Assembly (NCBI RefSeq): GCF_024732245.1
Contig: NZ_CP093845.1
Coordinates: forward strand, 1,488,001 to 1,552,000
Source of the DNA: Dietzia sp. B32
GTDB lineage: Bacteria; Actinomycetota; Actinomycetes; Mycobacteriales; Mycobacteriaceae
Direction: 5' to 3'
DNA length: 64,000 bases
Shown: positions 37,338 to 46,047 of the stretch, piece after piece
Position numbering within the stretch: the first letter of the stretch is position 1
How the letters are laid out: each line of letters begins with the position of its first letter
Notes under the pieces: generated by a model
What the model saw: only the letters and a program-made list of their open reading frames with translations
Told to the model about the DNA's origin: nothing
Database searches by the model: none
Translations under genes and position numbers: made by a program

Positions 37338-37859
37338 TCAGGGAACGTCGACGACCTGGTCAGCTGCCGTCGCGTTGTTCGCTCGGAACGACTCGTAGAT
37401 CTCCACGAGCACCTCCCTCTGTCGCTCGGTGAGGTCCGGGGCGGTGAGGATCGCATCCCTCACCGGGCTCCCCTGCTTGAGCTCGAGGATCCCGGCGCGT
37501 GCGTAGAGCACCTCCGCCGACAACCTCAGACCTCGGGCGATCTGACCCAGGACCTCGGCGGACGGCTTGCGCAGTCCGCGCTCGATCTGACTCAGATACG
37601 GGTTGGAGACACCGGCACGCTCCGCGAGCTGCCGGATGGACACCTCGGCGGCCTCCCGCTGGGCGCGGATGAACGACCCGATGTCCTGCGACTCGGACGA
37701 ACGCTTGTCGTCCACGCCGGGCACGGCGAGGTCGCTGTGACGCGGGACCTCACCCGTCGGCTTGTTCCTGCGCGCGAGGGTCGCGGCGGTCGGTTCCTCG
37801 ACCGGCGCTCCGGTGTGCCCCGCGGCCTCGTCGTGTGGGTGTCCACTCTGTGCGGCCAT
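37338..37859 (-). CDS. XRE-family regulator (Rv0474-like)
   Basis: A 173-residue DNA-binding protein. HTH: SIRQLAERAGVSNPYLSQIE near residue 80-100 then RKPSAEVLGQIARGLRLSAEVL; the first 60 residues are disordered and the C-terminus (TERQREVLVEIYESF) is helical. ATG at 37859. Immediately upstream of hbhA as in mycobacteria, so hbhA is a likely target and autoregulation is suggested by the operator-like repeats at 37904-37937. Confidence 0.9.
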   Translation of the reverse strand: MAAQSGHPHDEAAGHTGAPVEEPTAATLARRNKPTGEVPRHSDLAVPGVDDKRSSESQDIGSFIRAQREAAEVSIRQLAERAGVSNPYLSQIERGLRKPSAEVLGQIARGLRLSAEVLYARAGILELKQGSPVRDAILTAPDLTERQREVLVEIYESFRANNATAADQVVDVP

Positions 37860-37903
37860 GGAGTCACCTCCCTCCGGCGTTCGTCTCTCATCGCCTGCAC
37901 CCA

Positions 37904-37937
37904 ACGCTAGCAACGAGTGCTAGCCACAGCAAGCACT
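37904..37937 (-). promoter_or_regulatory. Promoter with overlapping palindromes for the XRE gene
   Basis: Reading leftward, a -35-like TTGCTG (37927-37932) and -10-like TAGCGT (37904-37909) are 17 nt apart. Inside lie CTAGCA-N5-TGCTAG (37907-37923) and AGTGCT-N9-AGCACT (37917-37937), which overlap each other. This is a good candidate autoregulatory operator; it ends 45 nt from the ATG. Confidence 0.5.
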
Positions 37938-38010
37938 ATGTGTACGGTGATGCGGTGTGATGGGTCACACCACCCCGTGACCGGCGCGGCGGACCGGGAT
38001 CAGCCGAGGA

Positions 38011-39219
38011 TCAGAAGAGGAGCTCGGTGGCGGTGTGAATCGCGAGCCCGGCCAGGGCCCCCACGACCGTGCCGTTGATACGGATGAACTGCAGGTCCTT
38101 GCCGGCGAGCAGTTCGATCTTGTCGGAGGCCTCGTCGGCGTCCCACCGTTCGACGGTCTCCGAGATGATCGAGGTGACCTCGCCCGCGTAGTTCTCGGCG
38201 ACGTAGCGGGCGGTGCGGGTCATGTAGTCGTCGAGCCGGGCCCGCATCTTCTCGTCCCCGACGAGCATCTCGGCCAGGCGACCCAGGAGGTCGTCGATCT
38301 TCACCCGCAGCGTGGACGACGAGTCCTCGGTGGCCTCGATGATCATCCGCTTGGCGGCCGCCCACGCCGACCCGGCGGCGCGACGCACCTCGTCGCGGCC
38401 CATGACCTCGTGTTTGAACGTCTCGAGCTTCGCCATGGTCGAGGGGTCGTGCTGGAGGTCGCGGGCGAAGTCCTCGACGAACCCGATCAGCGCGACCCGC
38501 ACCGGGTGCTGCTTGTCGACCTTGATCTGCCAGGTCCACTCGCGCAGTTCGCGGTAGGCGCGCTCGGAGAGCAGTTCGTTGACGAACTGGGGCGCCCAGG
38601 TCGGGGCCTTCTCCCGGACCCAACGGTCGATGGTCTCCGGGTTGGCCTCGACCCAGCCGTACGCACGGTCGGCCATCATGTCCATCAGGGGGAGGTGGCG
38701 TCCCTCGTCGAGCAGTTCGGCGAGGATCCGGCCCGCCGGCGGTCCCCATTCGGGCTCGGCGATGCGGGCCACGATCGTGCGTTCGATGATCGCGACGGCG
38801 TCGTCGTCCCGCAGCACCGCCAGGACGGAACGGATGGCCTTGGCGGCCTGGTCCGAGGCCATCGCGCGGTGGGAGTCCTCCGACAGCCACTCCCCCGCGC
38901 GTTCGGGGATGCGGGCGCTGCGGACCTTCTCGCTCACCATCTCCGGGTCGAGGAAGTTCTCCCCCACGAACCCGCCGAGAGAGGTGCCCAGCTGGTCCTT
39001 CTTCTTACGGATGAGCGCGGTGTGCGGGATGGGGATGCCGAGGGGGTGCTTGAACAGTGCGGTGACGGCGAACCAGTCGGCCAGCCCACCGACCATCCCG
39101 GCCTCGGCGGCGGCGCGGACGTACCCCACCCACGGGTCGGCGCCGTTGTGCAGCGCGTACTCGGCGACCAGGTAGATCAGACCGGCCACGACGAGGAACC
39201 CCGTCGCGACCAGCTTCAT
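38011..39219 (-). CDS. DUF445 family membrane-associated protein
   Basis: A protein of 402 residues from ATG 39219. One N-terminal membrane segment (VATGFLVVAGLIYLVAEYA) and the DUF445 signature GLADWFAVTALFKHPLGIPIPHTALI, then long amphipathic helices to the C-terminal membrane end. Homologues usually carry a short segment before the first helix; here an in-frame stretch ending AERRSALRR continues back to a CTG at 39312 that overlaps the preceding stop and has AGGA 6 nt before it, so the true start may be 39312 (433 residues). Function unknown. Confidence 0.88.
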   Translation of the reverse strand: MKLVATGFLVVAGLIYLVAEYALHNGADPWVGYVRAAAEAGMVGGLADWFAVTALFKHPLGIPIPHTALIRKKKDQLGTSLGGFVGENFLDPEMVSEKVRSARIPERAGEWLSEDSHRAMASDQAAKAIRSVLAVLRDDDAVAIIERTIVARIAEPEWGPPAGRILAELLDEGRHLPLMDMMADRAYGWVEANPETIDRWVREKAPTWAPQFVNELLSERAYRELREWTWQIKVDKQHPVRVALIGFVEDFARDLQHDPSTMAKLETFKHEVMGRDEVRRAAGSAWAAAKRMIIEATEDSSSTLRVKIDDLLGRLAEMLVGDEKMRARLDDYMTRTARYVAENYAGEVTSIISETVERWDADEASDKIELLAGKDLQFIRINGTVVGALAGLAIHTATELLF

Positions 39220-39308
39220 ACGACGGAGGGCGGACCTCCGCTCGGCGTCGGTCGACGGGTCCCCCGCCTTGAGGGCGGGTGCGCCGGCGCCGACGACCGG
39301 ATCGAGTG

Positions 39309-39617
39309 TCAGTGCGCGTCCTCGCGGCCGTGCTTACGGAACCCGTACATGCAGATGAACAGGCCGACCAGGAACACGACGGCGGTCGCGACGACGGCGG
39401 CGACGACCAGCCCGAGGGAGACGCCGGCGTTCTGCGTGTAGTAGCCGATGGCGGTGATGGGCAGTCCCAGCATGCTCATGCTCAGCAGGAGGATGACCGA
39501 GCCCAGGTAGATCGAGGTGGAGTACAGCGGGTAGGTGGGGGCGACCTCCGCGGCGTACTCCGGGTAGTACTCCTCGACGATGGCGGCACCAGTGTGCTCG
39601 AGGGTCTGACCGGCCAT
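39309..39617 (-). CDS. Small two-TM membrane protein
   Basis: A 102-residue protein with a Tyr-rich N-terminal head (EEYYPEYAAEVAPTYPLYST) and two membrane helices (LGSVILLLSMSMLGLPITAI and LGLVVAAVVATAVVFLVGLF), ending in basic residues. ATG at 39617 has GAGGAC upstream. Sits 17 nt after the MetE-like gene and overlaps the proposed CTG start of the DUF445 gene. I do not recognise a family. Confidence 0.8.
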   Translation of the reverse strand: MAGQTLEHTGAAIVEEYYPEYAAEVAPTYPLYSTSIYLGSVILLLSMSMLGLPITAIGYYTQNAGVSLGLVVAAVVATAVVFLVGLFICMYGFRKHGREDAH

Positions 39618-39634
39618 GATGTCGTCCTCTTCTC

Positions 39635-42043
39635 TCAACTACCGATCCCGGGTCCGTGACCCGGGACTTGCTCGTGTCCGATCTTATTAGAACCCCGTGG
39701 ATCCGGGGCAACCGCCCGTCGGATCCGTCGCGCGGCCGCGACCAGATTGCGCAGGCTCGGTTCCAACTGCCAGGTGTAGCGGCTCTTGAGCCCGCCGTCC
39801 GGCACCGCCCACAGCCGGTCCACCCCCACCGCGTCCACCCCTCTGAGCAGGCGTTCGTGCAGCAGGTCGATGTCCGGCACGAATCCCGACCTCGACTCGT
39901 ACACCCCGGGCGCGACCTGCCGGGTCAGCGTGTGGTCGGTCAGGGCGTCGAGCACCCACTCGATCGACCGGGTGGCGACGATCGCCGTGACGTCGGCGTC
40001 GAGCTCCTCGATCGCCTCCTTCATCACCTGCAGCGACGAGTAGTTGAGGTGGGTGTGGATCTGGGTGTCCGGTCGGGCCCCTGCCGAGGCCAGCCGGAAG
40101 GTCCCCACCGCCCAGTCGAGGTACGCGCGCCGGTCCGCGCCGCGGCGCGGCAGCAGCTCCCGGATGGCGGGTTCGTCGATCTGGATGATCGCCGTCCCCG
40201 CCGCCTCCAGGTCCGCCACCTCGTCGCGCACCACCAGCGCCAGCTGGGTGGCGACCTCGGGCAGCGCCAGGTCCGTGCGGCAGAAGGACCGGGCGAGCAT
40301 CGTCACCGGGCCGGTGACCATCCCCTTGACCGGGCGGTCGGTCAACGACTGCGCGTACCCGGTCCACTCCACGGTCATCGGCGCGGGCCGCGCCACGTCG
40401 CCGTACAGGATCGGCGGACGCACGCAGCGCGAGCCGTAGGACTGGACCCAGCCGCTGCGGGTGGCGGCGAACCCGTCGAGCAGTTCGGCGAAGTACTGCA
40501 CCATGTCATTGCGCTCGACCTCGCCGTGCACCAGCACATCCAGGCCGATGTCCTCCTGCAGCCGGATCACCGAGGCGATCTCCGCGCGCAGGTAGTCGCA
40601 GTACCGGTCGTAGTCGATCCGCCCGTCCGCCAGGTCCCTGCGGGCCCGCCGGATCTGCACGGTCTGCGGGAACGATCCGAGGGTCGCCGTGGGCAGTGTG
40701 GGAAGTCCGAGCCGGTCGGCCTGCCGAGCAGCCCGCTCGGGGTAGGGGACGCGGACCCTGTCGTCGTCGTCGACCCGGGCGGTCCTCGCCCGCACGTCCT
40801 CGCGGCGCGCGCTGGGCAGCACCGGCAACCGGCGCCAGCGCGGCGTGGGGCCGTCGACCAGCGCGTGCGCGAGCGAGACCACCTCGGCGACCTTCTGCTC
40901 GGCGAACGCCAGCGAGTCCGCGAGCTCGGCGGGCAGGCCGGTCTCGGCCACCACGTCGTACGGCACGTGCAGCAGCGTGCACGAGGTCGACACCACCACG
41001 TCCGGGAAGACCGCCTTGAGTTCGCGCAGGTAGTCCAGGGTCGCGAACTTGTCGGTGCGCCACACGTTCTGGCCGTCCACGACGCCGGCGTAGAGGCGCT
41101 TGCCGCGCAGCCCCGGTACGTCCGCGAGCTCGGCGGCCGAGCGCCGCCCGTACACCAGGTCCAGTCCGATCGCCTCGATGCCGGTCGCGGCCAGCGCCGG
41201 CAGCGCCTCCCCCAGGTCGCCGTACTCCCCGGTGACGAGGATCCGAGGCCGCGTCGCCACGGCCGACAGTCTGTCGTAGGCACGGCGCAGCGCGGTGATC
41301 TCGTCGGCGGTGCGTTCCATCGTCATGCACGGCTCGTTGAACTGCACGCACGTCACGCCGGCGCCGGCCAGCACGTCGAGCAGCGCCTCGTACTCGGCCA
41401 GCAGGCGGTCGAGCAGGTCGATCGGTTCGAACCCGGGTGCTGCCGAGGGTGCGGCCGAGGGTGCGGCCTTGCTCAGTAGGAGCAGCGACAGCGGGCCGGT
41501 GATCACGGGCCGGATCTCGACGCCCTGTTCCCGCGCCCGCGTCACCTCCGCGAGCAGCTCGTCCGGCCGCAGCCCCAGCTCGGAGGCCTCATCGAACTCG
41601 GGCTGCCGGTAGAGGTACGTGGTGCCCTGCAACGAGACCAGCTCGAGCGGTGGCACGTCGGCGCGGCCACGGGCGAGCGCGAACACGGTGTCGACGGGGG
41701 TGAGGCCGTCGACGAGCTCGCGGAACCGTGCGGGGACGGCGCCCATGAGCAGGGCGTCGTCCAGGATGTGGTCGTAGAAGGAGAAGGTGTTCCCGGGGAT
41801 CTGCGTGACGCCCCGGGCGCGCAGGTCGTGCCACGTGGCGTCGCGGAGCCGGCGGCCGGTGGCGAGAAGTTCGGCGCGCGTGCCGTCCCCGTGCCAGTAC
41901 CGCTCGAGCGCGCGTTTGAGCTCCCTGCGCGGCCCGATGCGCGGGTATCCCAGGACGGACGAGGCGCGGGTGGGTTCGAGGTGCGGTGGCGACGACGGCG
42001 TCGGCTGCGGGGACGACGGCGGCGACGACGACGACGACGACAC
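39635..42043 (-). CDS. MetE-like protein with substituted zinc ligands
   Basis: About 802 residues, clearly homologous along its length to cobalamin-independent methionine synthase: GYPRIGPRRELKRALERYW, GSFPQTVQIRRARRDL, LDVLVHGEVERNDMVQYF, SGWVQSYGSRCVRPPILYGD, IIQIDEPAIRELLP. But the C-terminal zinc site is altered: E. coli H641 is kept as H665, while C643, E665 and C726 correspond exactly in spacing to N667, V689 and G750. The N-terminal MTKWFDTNYHY segment is also replaced (LVSLQGTTYLYRQPEF). GTG at 42043, 4 nt after fadB2, gives a Ser/Pro-rich 25-residue leader; ATG at 42085 would overlap fadB2. Ends with a 27-residue non-family tail. Catalysis of methionine synthesis is doubtful. Confidence 0.88.
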   Translation of the reverse strand: MSSSSSSPPSSPQPTPSSPPHLEPTRASSVLGYPRIGPRRELKRALERYWHGDGTRAELLATGRRLRDATWHDLRARGVTQIPGNTFSFYDHILDDALLMGAVPARFRELVDGLTPVDTVFALARGRADVPPLELVSLQGTTYLYRQPEFDEASELGLRPDELLAEVTRAREQGVEIRPVITGPLSLLLLSKAAPSAAPSAAPGFEPIDLLDRLLAEYEALLDVLAGAGVTCVQFNEPCMTMERTADEITALRRAYDRLSAVATRPRILVTGEYGDLGEALPALAATGIEAIGLDLVYGRRSAAELADVPGLRGKRLYAGVVDGQNVWRTDKFATLDYLRELKAVFPDVVVSTSCTLLHVPYDVVAETGLPAELADSLAFAEQKVAEVVSLAHALVDGPTPRWRRLPVLPSARREDVRARTARVDDDDRVRVPYPERAARQADRLGLPTLPTATLGSFPQTVQIRRARRDLADGRIDYDRYCDYLRAEIASVIRLQEDIGLDVLVHGEVERNDMVQYFAELLDGFAATRSGWVQSYGSRCVRPPILYGDVARPAPMTVEWTGYAQSLTDRPVKGMVTGPVTMLARSFCRTDLALPEVATQLALVVRDEVADLEAAGTAIIQIDEPAIRELLPRRGADRRAYLDWAVGTFRLASAGARPDTQIHTHLNYSSLQVMKEAIEELDADVTAIVATRSIEWVLDALTDHTLTRQVAPGVYESRSGFVPDIDLLHERLLRGVDAVGVDRLWAVPDGGLKSRYTWQLEPSLRNLVAAARRIRRAVAPDPRGSNKIGHEQVPGHGPGIGS

Positions 42044-42047
42044 GATC

Positions 42048-42965
42048 TCAGCGCGCGGCGCGTGCCATCGCCCGCGGCGCGTCATAGCGGTAGAAGCCGT
42101 GGCCGCTCTTCTTGCCGAGCCTGCCCGCCTCGACCATCCGCAACAACAGCGGGGGCGGCGAGTACAGCGGCTCGGCGAACTCGGCGTACATCGAGTCGGC
42201 GATCGCCTTGATCGTGTCGAGCCCCACGTGGTCGGCCAGGGCGAGCGGGCCCATGGGGTGGGCGCAGCCCAGGACCATGGCCCGGTCGATGTCCTCGGCG
42301 GTGGCGTGGCCGGACTCGGCCATCCGCATGGCGGAGAGCAGGTACGGCACGAGCAGGGCGTTGACCACGGCGCCCGCGCGGTCGGCGGAGTGGACGACCT
42401 GCTTGCCGAGGACCTGTTCGGCGAACGCCTCGGCGCGTTCCCGGACGGCGACGCCGGTCTCGAGGGTGCTCACCACCTCCACCAGCGGGAGCACGGGGAC
42501 CGGGTTGAAAAAGTGCATGCCGATCACGCGTCGGGGACTGGCGGTGCAGGTCCCGAGCTTCATGATGGGGATCGACGAGGTGTTGGAGGCCAGTACCGCG
42601 TCGGGGTCGGTGACGACCGCGTCGAGCTGCCGGAACACGGCGGTCTTGGCGCCCTCGTCCTCGACGATCGCCTCGATCACCAGCTGGCGGTCGACGAAGT
42701 CCCCGAGGTCGGTGGTGAAACGCAGCCGGAGCGCGGCCTGCTCACGCTCGCGGGCGGTGATCTTGCCGGAGGACACTCCCCGGTCGAGGGAGTCGAGGAT
42801 GCGGGCGCGGCCGCTCGCGGTCAGGTCCCGCGTGGGTTCCCAGACGAGGACGTCGACATGGGCGCGGGCGCACACCTCGGCGATGCCGGCGCCCATCTGC
42901 CCGGCGCCCACCACGCCGACGCGGGTGATCCGCTCCGGGTCGGTGCCGTCGCGGGAGCTGCTCAT
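42048..42965 (-). CDS. fadB2: 3-hydroxybutyryl-CoA dehydrogenase
   Basis: A 305-residue HBDH-type enzyme oxidising 3-hydroxyacyl-CoA with NAD(P). Rossmann motif RVGVVGAGQMGAGIAEVCAR near residue 16, SNTSSIPIM, catalytic His in IGMHFFNPVPVLPLVEVV, Asn in RAGAVVNALLVPYLL. ATG at 42965 has AGGACAG upstream. Sits after aceA as in Rv0467-Rv0468; MetE-like gene follows by 4 nt. Confidence 0.94.
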   Translation of the reverse strand: MSSSRDGTDPERITRVGVVGAGQMGAGIAEVCARAHVDVLVWEPTRDLTASGRARILDSLDRGVSSGKITAREREQAALRLRFTTDLGDFVDRQLVIEAIVEDEGAKTAVFRQLDAVVTDPDAVLASNTSSIPIMKLGTCTASPRRVIGMHFFNPVPVLPLVEVVSTLETGVAVRERAEAFAEQVLGKQVVHSADRAGAVVNALLVPYLLSAMRMAESGHATAEDIDRAMVLGCAHPMGPLALADHVGLDTIKAIADSMYAEFAEPLYSPPPLLLRMVEAGRLGKKSGHGFYRYDAPRAMARAAR

Positions 42966-43010
42966 CTGTCCTGGGCCCTTCGGGAGGAGGGAGGTCTGGG
43001 GTGGATACGC

Positions 43011-43056
43011 CACCGGGGGCCGGGCCGCCTCGTCGAGACGGCCGCGGCCCCCGGTG
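43011..43056 (-). terminator. Hairpin between aceA and fadB2
   Basis: Arms CACCGGGGGCCG (43011-43022) and CGGCCCCCGGTG (43045-43056) pair perfectly over 12 bp, 46 nt past the aceA stop. Probably ends the aceA message. Confidence 0.75.
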
Positions 43057-43102
43057 GAGTCTGCGTTCCTTACCGGGTCGACCCGGTGGGGTCAACCAGC
43101 GG

Positions 43103-44392
43103 TCAGTGGAACTGACCCTCCTCGGTGGAGCCCTTCAGCGCCGCGGTGGACGTGTTGGGGTCGACCGTGGTGGCGATGCGGTCGAAGTAGCCGGCGCCGA
43201 CCTCACGCTGGTGCTTGACGGCGGTGAAGCCACGCTCCTCGGCGGCCTTGAACTCGCGCTGCTGCAGGTCGACGAACGCGGTCATCTGGTTGCGGGCGTA
43301 ACCGTGGGCCAGATCGAACATGCCGTAGTTGAGCGAGTGGAAGCCGGCCAGGGTGATGAACTGGAACTTGAAGCCCATCGCGCCGAGCTCCTTCTGGAAC
43401 TTGGCGATGGTGTCGTCGTCCAGGTTCGCCTTCCAGTTGAAGGAGGGCGAGCAGTTGTAGGCCAGGAGCTGGTCCGGGTACTCGGCCTTGACGGCCTCGG
43501 CGAACTGCTTGGCGTACTCGAGATCCGGGGTGCCGGTCTCCATCCAGATCATGTCGGCGAACGGGGCGTAGGCCTTCGCGCGCTCGATGCAGGGCTCGAT
43601 GCCGTTCTTGACATTGTAGAAGCCCTCGGCGGTGCGCTCACCGGTGATGAACGGGCGGTCACGCTCGTCGACATCGGAGGTGATGAGCGTGGCGGCCTCG
43701 GCGTCGGTGCGCGCGATGATGACGGACGGCACGTTCGCGACGTCCGAGGCGAGGCGGGCCGAGGTCAGGGTGCGGATGTGCTGGTTGGTCGGGATCAGCA
43801 CCTTGCCACCGAGGTGGCCGCACTTCTTCTCCGACGCGAGCTGGTCCTCCCAGTGCACACCGGCGGCACCGGCCGCGATCATGGCCTTCTGCAGCTCGTA
43901 GGCGTTCAGGGCGCCACCGAAGCCGGCCTCGGCGTCGGCGACGATCGGGGCGAGCCAGTTCTCGACCGAGGTGTCACCCTCGATGCGGGCGATCTCGTCG
44001 GCACGCAGCAGGGCGTTGTTGATGCGACGGACGACGGTCGGGACCGAGTTGGCCGGGTACAGCGACTGGTCCGGGTAGGTGTGGCCCGAGAGGTTGGCGT
44101 CGCCGGCGACCTGCCAGCCGGAGAGGTACACGGCCTCGAGGCCGGCACGGATCTGCTGGACGGCCTGGTTACCCGTGAGGGCGCCGAGGGAGTTGACGAA
44201 GTCCTTGTTGTTGACCTTGTCCCAGAGGATCTCCGCGCCACGACGGGCGAGGGTGTGCTCCTCGACGACGGTGCCCTGCAGCTCCGCGACCTGCTCGGCC
44301 GTGTAGTTGCGGGTGATGCCCTTCCAGCGGGGGTTGGTGTCCCAGTCCTGCTGGATCTCTTCAGCGGTACGTGCCTTGCCGATGTTCGACAT
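43103..44392 (-). CDS. aceA: Isocitrate lyase
   Basis: A 429-residue glyoxylate-shunt enzyme splitting isocitrate to glyoxylate and succinate. Catalytic motif [17 protein letters not shown] near residue 190, metal-binding [25 protein letters not shown]-like [17 protein letters not shown], and [13 protein letters not shown]. Ends in a Thr/Ser/Glu tail. Divergent from ramB, with RamB-like sites between, consistent with acetate-controlled expression. Confidence 0.97.
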   Translation of the reverse strand: MSNIGKARTAEEIQQDWDTNPRWKGITRNYTAEQVAELQGTVVEEHTLARRGAEILWDKVNNKDFVNSLGALTGNQAVQQIRAGLEAVYLSGWQVAGDANLSGHTYPDQSLYPANSVPTVVRRINNALLRADEIARIEGDTSVENWLAPIVADAEAGFGGALNAYELQKAMIAAGAAGVHWEDQLASEKKCGHLGGKVLIPTNQHIRTLTSARLASDVANVPSVIIARTDAEAATLITSDVDERDRPFITGERTAEGFYNVKNGIEPCIERAKAYAPFADMIWMETGTPDLEYAKQFAEAVKAEYPDQLLAYNCSPSFNWKANLDDDTIAKFQKELGAMGFKFQFITLAGFHSLNYGMFDLAHGYARNQMTAFVDLQQREFKAAEERGFTAVKHQREVGAGYFDRIATTVDPNTSTAALKGSTEEGQFH

Positions 44393-44521
44393 CGCGACTC
44401 TTTTCTGTCTCGGGGTCGGGTCCGGATTCGCACTCTTGCGAGTTACGGCCCCTTACGCCAGACACAATGCCACATGGCGGACAGCGCGTCTACCTGCGAC
44501 AAGTGCGAATGTGGCGAGTTT

Positions 44522-44549
44522 CTTTGCCTTCTTTGCAAAGTTTGCGAAG
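44522..44549. promoter_or_regulatory. RamB-like boxes between aceA and ramB
   Basis: The sequence CTTTGCCTTCTTTGCAAAGTT (first 20 nt shown up to AAAGT) and onward contains the palindrome CTTTGCAAAG (44531-44540) and AAAGTTTGCGAA (44537-44548), closely matching the AAAGTTTGCAAA-type site of corynebacterial RamB. It lies 40 nt before the ramB ATG and ~130 nt from aceA. Confidence 0.7.
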
Positions 44550-44587
44550 ATTGTGGGGCACGACACGGACCTCAGGGGGGAAAGCCG

Positions 44588-46042
44588 ATGACGGCCTCAC
44601 ATATGGGCGCGCGACTACGTCGACTGCGTGAGGAGAACGGCCTGACCCAGGCCGCCTTCGCGCAGACGCTCGGCTTGTCGTCGTCGTACCTCAACCAACT
44701 CGAGAAGGACACCCGCCCCGTCACCTCCCGGGTCCTGGTGAAGATCTCCGAGGTCTACGGCGTCGACTCCGCGTTCTTCGCCTCCGACTCGGACACCCGG
44801 CTCATCGCAGCGGTCACCGAGGCGCTCACCGACACGCAGCTCTCCGCCGAGGTCCCCGCCGCCGAGGTCGTCGAGCTCGTCCGCGCGCACCCCGCCCTCG
44901 CCCGCGCCTTCATGCTGCTGCACCAGCGCTACCGCAACTCGGCGGACCTGCTCGCCGCCCTCACCGAGACCCGCAACGTCCCGGACAACTCGGTGGACCG
45001 CTCGGTGCTGTCCATGCCGCACGAGGAGGTGCGCGACTACTTCTACCAGCGGCAGAACTACATCGACTCCCTCGACACCGCCGCCGAGGACCTCACCACC
45101 CGCATCCGGCTCAACCGCGGCGATGTGCGCGCCGAACTCGAGCACCGCCTGGCCGAGGCCCACGGGGTCCGCATCGCCCGACGCGTCGACCTGCCCGACG
45201 GACTGTGGCACCGCTACTCCACCGAGGACCGGCGCCTCGACCTGTCCGCGCACCTCACGCCCGGGCAGCAGGCGTTCCGCGTGGCCTCCGAGCTGGCCTT
45301 CCTCGAGCACCGCGATCTGCTCGACAGCCTCGTCGAGGAGGGCTCGTTCAGCTCCCCCGCCGCCGTCGCGCTCGCCCTGCGCGGACTGGCCAGTTACTTC
45401 GCCGCCGCCGTCCTCATGCCCTACCAGCGGTTCCTCGACACCGCCGAGGACTTCCGCTACGACGTCGAGCGGCTCATGGCCTTCCACGCCACCGGCTACG
45501 AGACGGTCTGCCACCGACTGTCGACCCTGCAGCGGCCGGGCGCGTCCGGGGTGCCGTTCTCGTTCGTGCGCGTCGACCGCGCCGGCAACATGTCCAAGCG
45601 TCAGTCCGCCACCGGGTTCCACTTCACGACCTCCGGCGGCACGTGCCCGCTGTGGAACATCTACGAGTCGTTCTCCTTCCCCGGCAAGATCATGCGGCAG
45701 GTCGCGCAGATGCCCGACGACCGTCTCCACCTGTGGGTCTCGCGCACCGTCACCACCCGGCCCATGCGCTTCGGCCAACCGCGCAAGACCTTCGCGATCG
45801 GTCTGGGTTGCGAAGCCCGCCACGCCCACCGGACCGTGTACGCGCAGGGCCTGGACCTCGACGACGTCGACGCGGCCACCAAGATCGGCTCCGGTTGCCG
45901 CATGTGCGACCGCCCGGCGTGCCCGCAACGGGCCTTCCCGCCGCTCAACCACGCACTGCGGGTCGACGCCCACCGGTCCTCGCTCTCGCCGTACCTCCTC
46001 GGTGAACCGGCCTCCCCCGGCGGGGCGGCTGGCCTACCCTGA
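44588..46042 (+). CDS. ramB: RamB-type short-chain fatty acyl transcriptional regulator
   Basis: A 484-residue XRE/ScfR-family regulator. HTH at residues ~7-60 (GARLRRLREENGLTQAAFAQ, SSYLNQLEKDTRPVTSRVL), a central IrrE-like region (ASELAFLEHRDLL) and the C-terminal Cys cluster GSGCRMCDRPACPQRAFPPL typical of DUF2083/RamB proteins. RamB controls glyoxylate and acetate genes; the divergent aceA and the boxes between support this. ATG at 44588 follows GGGGGGAAAG. Confidence 0.93.
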   Translation: MTASHMGARLRRLREENGLTQAAFAQTLGLSSSYLNQLEKDTRPVTSRVLVKISEVYGVDSAFFASDSDTRLIAAVTEALTDTQLSAEVPAAEVVELVRAHPALARAFMLLHQRYRNSADLLAALTETRNVPDNSVDRSVLSMPHEEVRDYFYQRQNYIDSLDTAAEDLTTRIRLNRGDVRAELEHRLAEAHGVRIARRVDLPDGLWHRYSTEDRRLDLSAHLTPGQQAFRVASELAFLEHRDLLDSLVEEGSFSSPAAVALALRGLASYFAAAVLMPYQRFLDTAEDFRYDVERLMAFHATGYETVCHRLSTLQRPGASGVPFSFVRVDRAGNMSKRQSATGFHFTTSGGTCPLWNIYESFSFPGKIMRQVAQMPDDRLHLWVSRTVTTRPMRFGQPRKTFAIGLGCEARHAHRTVYAQGLDLDDVDAATKIGSGCRMCDRPACPQRAFPPLNHALRVDAHRSSLSPYLLGEPASPGGAAGLP

Positions 46043-46047
46043 CGGCC

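Noticed and set aside
43001-44587. N-terminal 500+ codon extension of the ramB frame
   Set aside because: It runs through aceA antisense and the boxes; RamB proteins start at the HTH, where a strong ribosome site precedes ATG 44588.
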